Positions 54,567 through 64,000 of a stretch of 64,000 bases of DNA are shown one piece after another. How positions within the stretch are numbered: position 1 is the first letter of the stretch; every line of letters begins with the position of its first letter. Below the pieces are notes generated by a model. It did not search any database. It worked only from the letters and a program-made list of their open reading frames with translations, and was not told the origin of the DNA. Source of the stretch: [Phialemoniopsis] sp. UDSM-2020 (Eukaryota > Ascomycota > Sordariomycetes > Thyridiales > Thyridiaceae); the NCBI GenBank assembly GCA_018873225.1, contig JAEILZ010000009.1:859501-923500 (forward strand), in the 5' to 3' direction. The position numbers and the translations under genes are program-made.

Positions 54567-56091
54567 GGTCCAGATGTGAAGCTGTCAACGGCGGCTAAGA
54601 CTGGATTTGGACGTCATTGTGTGTAAAAGGTCGATGGTGGGGCCACCAGGTCCCTGGAAACCTTTAGCTGCTGTAGCGGTCGACCAGCAAATCAATGAAG
54701 TGCGGATGACAGGCTGGGCGGCATCAGTGGGCACGGCCTGCTAGAGTGGCGGGAGGTTGCGTCCTCCAGTAGCGTACCGGACAGAAAAATGCGTGGGTGA
54801 GGGACCATGAGTGACGGTCGACCTCCACACACCAGAACAGCCCAGACAAAAAGCTCGGGAACTTCTTGGGGGGAAGCTTAAATGACTGGCACTCGCTCCC
54901 AAGACCTCACCACAAGTAAGTACCCATCGAAGTACCTAAGAAAAAGCGTTGCCATCCCACCCATTTCCCAGGTGTCACACCGATTTCCCGGACATCGTCC
55001 CCTTAAAATTAGCAACACAGATCTCCAACGGCACGTGAGCTTGTGCGACAAATGTCTACAGATCTCATCGGGTGGAATCGAGCATTCTTGGCGAGGAACT
55101 GTGTCCTTTCATCGTCAACGAGAGACTCGATTCACTCAAGATCGGCTATTTCACGTGTGTAATAAAGGCTTTATTCCGAGGAGATTTCTTCTGCCGGATG
55201 CTTTGCAGCGATCTTCTGCCATGCAGGGCCGTGGTCGGATGCCAGATCTAAAGATCCCACCCCCGGTACCTGAATTTTCCATGTACCACCTAGAACCCCC
55301 CGCGCAATTCTCTTGTTACCCCTCATCGACAACTCCTGGCAGGCCGAGTCGCTCCATAGTTCCTGTGAAGAGTCGAGTTGTTTAGTCGCTTGCAAGGCCT
55401 CTTCGACTACGTACTCAAGTACTTCCTCAAGTAACAGGAGAAAAAGTTCATCACGTAAATGCTTTGGAAACCCTTAGCAACGCAATTATAACGCGCAATA
55501 GCAGTGCCAAAAACAGCCCAAAACCCACGCTAGGGCATGGCGACTCGCGACCCATAGCCAATCACCCAATCACCTCACTGGCGGCCAGGCCAATCACAGT
55601 CTAAAATCTGGAGAGAAGATCCATTCCCTTCTAGCGAACTCCGGGAAACGGGAAACGAAGAGGGCAGGGCAGGGAAACAGAACCCTTCCCTCCGGACTGC
55701 CAATAAATCAACTCAACTCCTCTGCTTTTCCTCACCAAGGGCAACTCGTCACTCCTCACTCTTGTGTCCGCATCAATCAGCCTTAGATTATACTTTGACA
55801 GAGCCGCGTTGCATACCAACCATCGCGAGGCTTATGAATCATACTTTTGCTGCCTACTATAGATAGACGATATCCCCCGTCTGCAGTCGAACCGGGAGGG
55901 ACCCCGCATCCTTCTTACTCCTCTGTTGCCTGCGAGCCTCGCCCCCAGTCTCGACAACTCTTAGCAGTCACCGGTGGCTTGCTCTCTGAATGCATCTACC
56001 TCCGGCCCCCGACTCTCCCACCTCCTCTCTTCCTGCGACAACCGGTAATACTCGAGCCCAGCCGCAAAAGGACGCCGGATCCCCTGCCGCC
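54567..56091. promoter_or_regulatory. Divergent region between the YjbQ gene and NMNAT
   Basis: About 1.5 kb between opposed start codons. CACGTG hexamers occur at 55032-55037 and 55152-55157. A plus-strand ATG frame at 54882-55385 (167 codons) shows no motif and is not called. CT-rich sequence at about 55990-56030 is probably the NMNAT 5' UTR. Confidence 0.5.
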
Positions 56092-57147
56092 ATGACGATG
56101 AACTCAAAGCCCGAACTTGTGGCCGAGGCGCGGAATGCCGAGCCAAACGCACCCCCCGGCTGGTCGATGGCAGCGCCCTACAAATTCCCCGTGGACAAGT
56201 TGAAGCGGCGCACAACCCACGCCAACTTCAACCCCCTCATCCTCGTCGCTTGCGGCAGTTTCTCGCCCATCACCGTGCTGCACGTGCAGATGTTCGAGAT
56301 GTCGGCCAAGTATATTGAGGAGCACCCACAGTTTGAAGTTGTAGGCAACTACTTGTCACCGGTAAGTCTATCCAACCCTACTACAATAGTTATCGAGAAG
56401 AGCCTACCGTCTACATGGTCCTCCCCTTCTTGCGACCGCTCGGAATAATCGATCGCTGACTCACGCGACTGCCTGTAGGTTAGCGATTCGTACAGTGCCA
56501 AGGCACTCACACCAGCGGAGCACCGTCTGGCGATGTGTAACCTGGCAGTCCAGGACACTGATATAATGGGTATGTTACTAACATAATTGTCAAGCCTCTC
56601 ATACCACATGCATAGTGCAATGTGAAGCCATGGCATCCCCTTCTTTGCCCTGGGTGATAGCGCACGTGCTGACAAATTCACAGTTGACCCTTGGGAGGCT
56701 TCGCGCCGCAATGAGGAAGGCAAGCCTGTGTATACCAGGACGGCAGATGCCCTTGCCCATTTCGACTATGAGATTAATGAGGTACTCGGCGGCATCCAAG
56801 CTCCTGACGGAACCTACAAGCGAGCGCGGGTTGCCTTGCTTATCGGCGCTGATGTCGCCATGACTATGGGTGATCCGAAGGTCTGGGCACCGGCTGATAT
56901 CGACGCGATTTTTGAGGACTATGGTGTCTTCATCGTGGAACGACCGGCTCAGGCCGACATCGAGAAGGTTCTTGTACCTCTGAAGAAGTACAAGAAGGTG
57001 TGGGTCGTGCCATCGTTCATCAACGACATCAGCTCCACCAAAGTCCGCGCCCATCTGAAGAATGGCCACAGCGTTCGGGATTCAGTCGATGAGTTGGTGA
57101 TTGACTACATCAGTGCCAACGGCCTTTACCAGGGAGCAACCCGATGA
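56092..57147 (+). CDS. NMA1: Nicotinamide/nicotinate mononucleotide adenylyltransferase
   Basis: Family role: joins NMN or NaMN with ATP to make NAD or deamido-NAD, the common last step of NAD synthesis. Seen: exons 56092-56361, 56479-56569 and 56684-57147, giving 274 residues. Nucleotidyltransferase motifs: LVACGSFSPITVLHVQMFEM (the GxFxPxxxxH ATP site), YLSPVSDSYSAKALTPAEHR, ALLIGADVAMTMGDPKVWAP, and the C-terminal INDISSTKVRAHLKNGHSVR (ISSTxxR). The start at 56092 sits in a strong GCCGCCATG context with a second ATG two codons later; an in-frame upstream ATG at 55990 would add 34 unconserved residues. Introns are 117 and 114 nt. The symbol follows yeast. Confidence 0.95.
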
Positions 57148-59030
57148 TGTCCCGAAAGACGAAATCGGGCTCAAATGTGTTCTCCAGCATGTTTTCATTT
57201 CACACATCACGTCCCTGGGCGAAGCAAGCTTGATGCAAGTCTTGAGCCTTAGCCCTGCACGGCGCAGGCTCAAGACACAAGGCCGTCATAATGGTTGTAG
57301 GCTGGCCTTGGAGCCTGCATGCCGCCTATAGATTCGCGACGCTGTAGTGCAGGGTGGCGTGCTTGCCCCCTTGCAGCAAAAGCAGTTGGGAAGAGCAGCA
57401 GTTCCAACCTGGATATCGGGAACCGCAGAGCTATGGTTCAAGAAAAGATACCCACGAAGTGCTCGTTTGGGGACTTGACGAGAAGAGATTTTGGACTTGA
57501 TCCCGACTTCGTTGAAGCTAATCTTACTTCTTGCCACTCATCTGATGAGCCTCTCACACGCGGGAGCGCCTGATTTTGACGGTATATCTTACCAGCAATA
57601 ATCTGGGTTATCACCTCCCGTACCCGAGGCTCGAAAGACCATTCCCATACGCTACAGCTCATTTAATTCGTTGATACCCTGCATCACGCACGCTACAGAA
57701 TAGATGGATACACACACAAGGGAATATCCCTGAGAAGAGCTCAGTTGGACCCTTGCTCTTGTTAGAGGCGATTAATTTACGTTTGTTTCGGATTGTGGGA
57801 GCATCTAAGCTTCTCGCAATTACCTCCAGATCTCCTCCCCTCAGTCGTGACACGATTTGCAGATGCTATCAGGTAGAAACAGGCACTTTGGATCGTGTGT
57901 GTTTTCTTCGCAGTGAGCAACGCCCGTTTGGCCTGATTACCATGGCAGATCTAGCACTTCTTCTCAACTCACTTGCACTTCCATGTTACTTGAATTGGCA
58001 AGTGGGTGACAGATTAGTTGACTATTTACCTTCTCGATGTACCTCAATTCTTGACTCATCAACTTGGATTATCCCACCACCTAAGCGTATGTGAATCACA
58101 CAATATGGAAGAATGATCCAAAACCGTCAACCTTTCTGACACCCACTTGACTGGCAATAATCGCCTCAGTCTACTCTTCTCATCTTGAAAATACTATGTA
58201 CGAGAATAAGCACAATGTCAAAGAGTTGCCTCACGAGTTTTCCTCGGTAAAAAGTCTCATTTCAAAGCATTGCCTCTATTGGACTGTCCGGTGGCTGGGT
58301 CCAAGCTGCAACTCTGCATGCAAGTCATGTACGTACTTACATCTGCAAGCTTGGGGCGAGGCTGGCTCCGGCATCGCACGTGGGGTCGTTTGGACTGCAT
58401 TGGGTACAGGGCGGCGGGGACCTGACAAGCTTCTCATTTGGTACTGCCCCGTAAGCTTTCGGCGTTAATGGTCAAAAACCGAGCGCCCAGGCAGCACTGG
58501 AGCATAAGTCATGGGTAACTTAGTGCGGGTCATGCATTAACACAGGTGGAAGTGGATTCCGCCGCCCGCGTTTCCCTGTAGATCCGCTCAGCACGGCCTT
58601 CAGTGCATCATGCCCCGTTAAAAAAAAGAGAGACAGCGGTCAGATAATAGCGTCGGATCCGATCAGAGGGTCTTTAAACTTCTTCTTGACTACTCCGTAC
58701 TAGGCTGACAAAGCACGACGTCGTCAGTTGACTTTTGAAAACTTACTCGAGCAATTCGTCTCCTCAGCAGACTCTCTAGAGCTCGTCCATACTCGTGCAA
58801 TTCGGTCAATTCGTGGACAATTGCTGTCCTGCACGCTCCGGTAAGCTCTTAGTACTACGTTGAACAGCTCATTGGCTGCCTGGTAAGAGAGAGCCAACGC
58901 CTCCGATCTCGAAGCTCCTCTTCCCACCTCCCTCAGCTGGCTGGCTCGAGTTCCGCCGTCGCAGAAAACAGCCAATCTTTTGACTCGAGCTATGATATCG
59001 CGACAGCCGGCGAGGTGATCCAATACAGCC
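57148..59030. other. Intergenic region between NMNAT and the ABC transporter
   Basis: About 1.9 kb. It contains a CACGTG at 58377-58382, a TACTCCGTA at 58691-58699 and an A-run near 58620. Open frames such as 57753-58094 have no motif. It should include the transporter promoter at its right end. Confidence 0.5.
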
Positions 59031-62000
59031 ATGCGAGTAGAAGACGACTTCTCCCAACGGGTCATCGCCCAGACCGGTTCCTTTTCCGGGTACCGTCCAC
59101 TGCTCGAGCTCGGGAGCGGCTACCTGACCGCCACCACCACCTTCAAGCAGCCGCTATGCGGTAACGAAGAGGGCTGGGGCCCCCTTAGCCCCTTTCGCTA
59201 CGACTTCACGCCCTGCTTCATCGATGTTTGGGTTGCCATTGTTGCGGCGTTCGGCGTGGTAGTTGGCGCTGTCGCCCTCTGGTGGATTATCGCCAAGAAG
59301 CCCGCCTCTGCCTCTATTGCTAAGGACTGGCACTTCTGGACGAAACAGGTGAGAATTGCTCTGATAAAGAAAAAGAAGCTTTGTGTTTTAGGGGTATATA
59401 CTGATGCATCTTGTTGTAGACTCTTGCCGGACTTGTCATTGCCGATTTCGTCGTACAGCTCGTCATCCAAAGCATCAACTACCCCGACATCTGGTTCGGC
59501 GACTTCAGGGTCTGGACAACCGCCCTCACTGTTGTTTCCCTCGGTGTGGTCTTTGCCATCCAATGGGTCGAGCATGCGCGTCTCCGAAACGCCAATGGAG
59601 TGGTGCTGCTCTACTGGCTGTTCATGCTGATCGCTCTCGCCGTCAAGCTCCGGTCTCTCGTGTCGCAACAGCTATATTCGTCAAATGTGCCATACTTTGC
59701 AACCTACACCGCGGGTATGGGCCTGGCAGTCGCCGCGTTCCTGGTAGAGTGGCTCTGGCCTAAGAGGCAGAGCGCGTACGAGGCCATCGTCGACGAGGAG
59801 GAGTGCCCGGCAGAATACGCCACCGTTTTCTCGCTTCTGACCTTCTCTTGGATGACCCCCCTGATGAGGCACGGCTACAAGCAATTCCTTACCGAGGACG
59901 ATCTCTGGGGGCTTGTTTCCAAGGACCGCACCAAGGACACGGGAGAGGCATTCGAGAAGGCCTGGCAGCACGAGCTGGAGCACCGGAAGAACCCTTCTCT
60001 TTGGCTAGCTCTGTTCCGAGCGTACGGTGGCCCCTATGTTGTGGCTGCGTTCTTCAAGATCGGCAACGACCTTTCCGCCTTCACCCAGCCTCAGTTGCTG
60101 AGATACCTTATCGCATTTGTGAGGTCGTACCAGCCCGGAAACGAGCCTGAGCCCCCTATCAAGGGTGCTGCGATTGCCTTGGCCATGTTTGGAGTCGCTT
60201 GCCTCCAGACTGGCATGATTCACCAGTACTTCCAGCTTACTTTCGTGACCGGCATGCGTATCAAGGGCGGCTTGACATCTGCAATCTACCGAAAGTCGCT
60301 CCGCCTTTCAAACGAGGGCAGGGCTTCCAAGACCACGGGCGACATTGTCAACTACATGGCAGTTGATGCGCAGCGTCTCCAGGACCTCACCCAATTTGCC
60401 CAGCAAGTCTGGTCTGCGCCCTTCCAGATCGTCTTGTGCATGGTCTCCTTGTACAGGCTGGTCGGCTGGTCTATGCTTGCTGGTATCGGTGTCATGTTGT
60501 TCATGATCCCGATCAACGGTTTCATTGCCCGCATCATGAAGAACCTTCAGAAGCAGCAGATGAAGAACAAGGATGCCAGGAGCCGGCTAATCGCCGAGAT
60601 CATCAACAACATGAAGAGTATCAAGCTCTATGCCTGGGGTGCTGCCTTCATGAACAAGCTCAACTTCATCAGGAACGACATGGAGTTGAAGAACCTGAGA
60701 AAGATTGGTGCTGGCCAGGCTATCGCCAATTTCACCTGGAGCACGACCCCGTTCCTTGTGTCGTGCCTGACCTTCACCGTCTTCGTTTTGACTCGGGATG
60801 TGCCCCTGAGTACCGACATTGTCTTCCCCGCCCTGACTCTTTTCAACCTGCTGACGTTCCCGCTCGCCGTTCTTCCTATGGTCATCACCTCCATCATTGA
60901 AGCCAGCGTGGCCGTCGGCCGTCTTACCTCTTACCTGGTTGCCGAGGAGGTTCAGGACGATGCTGTCATCCTGAAGCCCGCAGTCGAAGAAGCTGGCGAG
61001 GAGTCCATCTCCATCAAGGACGCGACCTTTTCCTGGGACCGTCACGAGAGCAAGGAAGTGCTCAAGGACATCAACTTCTCCGCGAGCAAGGGCGAGCTCT
61101 CCTGCATCGTCGGTAGGGTGGGTGCTGGAAAGTCGTCCTTCCTGCAGAGTCTGCTCGGAGATCTCTGGAAGATCAAGGGACGCGTAGAGGTGCACGGAAA
61201 TGTCGCGTACGTTGCTCAGCAAGCCTGGATCATGAACGCTACGGTCAAAGAGAACATCATCTTTGGTTATCGATATGATTCGACCTTCTACGAAAAGACT
61301 GTCAAGGCCTGTGCCCTTCTGGACGACTTTGCCCAGCTCCCTGACGGCGACGAGACCGTCGTGGGCGAGCGTGGTATCTCTCTCAGTGGAGGACAGAAGG
61401 CACGAGTGGCACTGGCTCGGGCGGTCTATGCTCGTGCTGATATCTACCTGCTCGACGACTGTCTCTCTGCCGTTGACTCGCACGTCGGCCGCCATATTAT
61501 TCAGAACGTTTTGGGCTCCGATGGTCTCCTGAGTTCCAAGACAAGGATCTTGGCGACAAACTCTATTCCTGTGCTTGTGGAGTCGGACTTCATCTGCCTC
61601 CTCAAAGACGGCGAAGTGTTGGAGAAGGGTACCTTCCGCCAACTTATGGCGATGAAGGGCGCCGTTTCAGAACTGATCAAGACTGCTGGCCAAAGTGAAT
61701 CCGGTCCCTCCTCATCTGCTGCGAGCCCCAGCGGGTCCGACAGCGAAACTTCTACGATTATCGAAGCTGCCAGCAGCCAGGAGAAGGATGAGATGGAGGA
61801 GGCACAGGACCGTCTGTCAACCTTGGAGCCTATCAAGCCAGGTCCTGCCACTGCTCCGAAGAGGAGAACGGGTAGCTCGACCACCCTGCGACGAGCTAGC
61901 GCAGCAAGCTTTAGGGGTCCAAGGGGCAAGCTCACAGACGAAGAGGCTACGAGTTCGAAGACGCGACAGGCAAAGGAGTTCTCTGAGCAAGGCAAGGTCA

Positions 62001-64000
62001 AATGGTCGGTCTATGGCGAATATGCCCGGACAAGCAACCTCGGTGCTGTTGCGATCTATCTCTTCACTCTGGTTGCGGCCCAGACTGCTCAGATTGGTGG
62101 TAGTGTTTGGCTCAAGGAATGGTCAGAGCGAAACGCAGAGGTCGGCGGGAATCCAGACGTCGGCAAATGGATCGGAATCTACTTTGCCTTCGGTGTCGGC
62201 TCTTCCGCCCTGACTGTTGTCCAAACCTTGATTCTGTGGATCTTCTGCTCCATCGAGGTAAGAATCCGACGTTGAGCGGTCCGCATTCGCCGTGGCTGAC
62301 AAGATCATGATAGGCATCTCGAAAACTCCACGAGCGTATGGCGATAGCAATCTTCAGGTCTCCTATGTCATTCTTTGATACCACCCCGGCCGGGCGGATA
62401 TTGAACAGGTTCTCAAGGTATGTTGGTCGTACTCTCTACTTCGTCCGAGGTGTCTGGCTCTTGCATATGACGTTGCACATATCTCAAGCACAGAGTGCCG
62501 GATCTGGTCTATGCTGCGTCGATATGTGTAGCACACCATTGGCGGCATCCCTGGGCTGGCCAGGGGTCACGTCACAATCCTCGTGACTTCCTGACATGCA
62601 GCTGCTAAGGCATGTAAGACGTTACGGAGCCGTTTGCTGACCTGAACTTACTCATGCAGTGACATTTACCGGGTAGATGAGGTGCTAGCTCGGACGTTCA
62701 ACATGCTGTTTGTGAACCTCGCCAAGTCGGGATTCACGCTCGTTGTTATTGCGGTCACGACGCCTGCCTTCATAGCGGTGATCTTTCCGCTGGCTGCCAT
62801 GTACATTTACATCCAGCGCTACTACTTGCGGACCTCCCGCGAGCTCAAGAGGTTGGACAGCGTCAGCAGGAGCCCGATCTACGCCCACTTCCAAGAATCA
62901 TTGGGCGGCACCTCAACCATTCGGGCATACCGCCAGCAAGAGCGGTTCGAGCTCGAGAATGAGTGGCGTGTTGATGCCAACTTGCGGGCTTACTTCCCGT
63001 CTATCAGTGCCAATCGATGGCTGGCGATCAGGCTCGAGTTCATTGGCGCCGTCGTCATCCTTTCCGCCGCCGGGTTTGCTGTCATTTCCGTCACAAACCA
63101 CAGCGGTCTGAGTGAGGGCGCGGTCGGTCTCGCCATGTCTTACGCACTGCAGATCACGTCTTCGCTCAACTGGATTGTCCGCCAGACTGTGGAGGTGGAG
63201 ACCAACATTGTGTCTGTCGAGAGAGTGCTCGAGTATGCCAATCTACCTAGTGAAGCGCCGGAGATTATCCACCGCAACAGGCCGGCTGTGGCGTGGCCCT
63301 CCAAGGGTGCGGTTGAGTTCAACAACTACAGCGCCAGGTACCGCGACGGCCTGGATCTCGTGCTGAAGAACATCAGCCTAGACATCAAGACCCATGAGAA
63401 GGTGGGCGTCGTAGGCAGAACGGGTGCGGGCAAATCATCCTTGACCCTGGCGCTCTTCAGAATCATCGAGCCGGCCACGGGCCATATCAGCATTGATAAC
63501 CTCAACACGTCTACAATCGGCTTACTGGATCTGCGCCGTCGATTGGCAATCATCCCGCAGGATGCGGCTCTGTTTGAGGGTACCATTCGCGACAATCTAG
63601 ACCCCGGTCACGTCCACGACGACACTGAGCTGTGGAGTGTGCTTGGTAAGTCATCTCTATGGCCCAACCCGTCCCCCCCTCCCCTCCATCTCGGATAACA
63701 CATGGTCATACCGAAGTGTTTGCCATCTCCTGGTCGTCACACGTTTACCCCTCCCAAGACGTCTGGATTGGTCTGACTGATTATATTGCAGAACATGCGC
63801 GCCTGAAGGACCACGTCGCTAGTATGAACGGTGGCCTTGAGGCTAAAGTCAACGAAGGAGGTGAGTTCCAATCTTTTCCTTTCTTTTTCGGGTGTTACCG
63901 TATCTCGCTTTCTGTCGGCTTTCACATGCCTTGCTTCGTAACGTCCAACCGTTTTCGATCTATTTTGGATTGTGTTTGCGTTTCCTTGCAGAAGAGGGTT
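59031..64000 (+). CDS. YCF1: ABCC-type vacuolar glutathione-conjugate transporter (Ycf1-like), cut at window end
   Basis: Family role: Ycf1-type full ABC transporters pump glutathione conjugates and metal-GSH complexes into the vacuole. Seen: exons 59031-59348, 59420-62257, 62314-62417, 62660-63645, 63792-63860 and from about 63992 on. TMD0 begins after the family motif [23 protein letters not shown]1 includes [23 protein letters not shown]1 has Walker [10 protein letters not shown], signature [14 protein letters not shown], Walker [13 protein letters not shown] and [11 protein letters not shown] Ser-rich R-like linker carries LRRASAAS, a PKA-type site. TMD2 has [18 protein letters not shown]2 has Walker [10 protein letters not shown] and [19 protein letters not shown], but its signature and Walker B lie past the window. 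The last exon start is uncertain (two nearby AGs). About 40 residues precede the conserved N-terminus, more than usual. Intron 3 (242 nt) is the longest of the five. Confidence 0.95.

Noticed and set aside
54882..55385. ATG-initiated 167-codon frame upstream of NMNAT
   Set aside because: No motif, no coding-like codon pattern, and it lies in a divergent promoter region.
57753..58094. 113-codon plus frame downstream of NMNAT
   Set aside because: No motif and AT-rich codon positions typical of non-coding DNA here.

Overview
The window is nuclear DNA of a filamentous ascomycete (Pezizomycotina, most likely a Sordariomycete). The evidence is short GT-AG introns (mostly 46-110 nt) with CTAAC/CTGAC-like branch points, a mixed-strand gene order without operons, and gene families with a filamentous-fungal character (GH35 beta-galactosidase, CFIm25, long low-complexity tails on housekeeping proteins). 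I found 20 protein-coding genes, two of them cut by the window edges. I saw no transposon, CRISPR array, rRNA or convincing tRNA. I rebuilt exon structures by hand from splice signals and family knowledge; joined lengths are divisible by three for every complete gene.

Layout, left to right: BRE1 (-, cut at the left edge); BDP1 (+); RAD23 (-); a four-TM protein of unknown function (-); about 4.6 kb without genes; a secreted GH35 beta-galactosidase (+); an AT-hook-like unknown (-); about 3.8 kb without genes; SET2 (+); a CBF1-type bHLH factor (-); FYV10/MAEA (+); CAF1/POP2 (-); complex I NDUFB3 (+); a coiled-coil unknown (-); TIF6/eIF6 (-); a conserved unknown with an initiator-codon-only exon (-); AOS1 (+); a large nuclear-looking unknown (-); BMT5 (+); CFIm25 (+); a YjbQ-family protein (-); NMNAT (+); a YCF1-type ABC transporter (+, cut at the right edge).

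Most genes serve core nuclear processes: histone H2B ubiquitination and H3K36 methylation (BRE1, SET2), Pol III initiation (BDP1), deadenylation and 3'-end formation (CAF1, CFIm25), 60S biogenesis (TIF6, BMT5), ubiquitin/SUMO pathways (BRE1, RAD23, FYV10, AOS1). Accessory metabolism is represented by the beta-galactosidase, NMNAT and the vacuolar conjugate pump. I see no dedicated pathway cluster.

The most unusual signal concerns UAG stops. The large nuclear-looking gene has an in-frame UAG followed by 121 more codons that look clearly coding (basic NLS-like motifs, K/E/R rich). The CBF1 gene has a UAG followed by 74 codons built from degenerate repeats in which the UAG sits at the register of a Trp codon. 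Two further UAG genes (the AT-hook gene, 95 codons; NDUFB3, 130 codons) also have long open in-frame continuations, with weaker coding character. Readthrough, recent nonsense mutation, assembly error and chance are all open. UAG is not reassigned, because conserved genes here end on it normally. CBF1 also has a 57-nt stop-free intron inside the bHLH basic region, whose retention would disrupt DNA binding.
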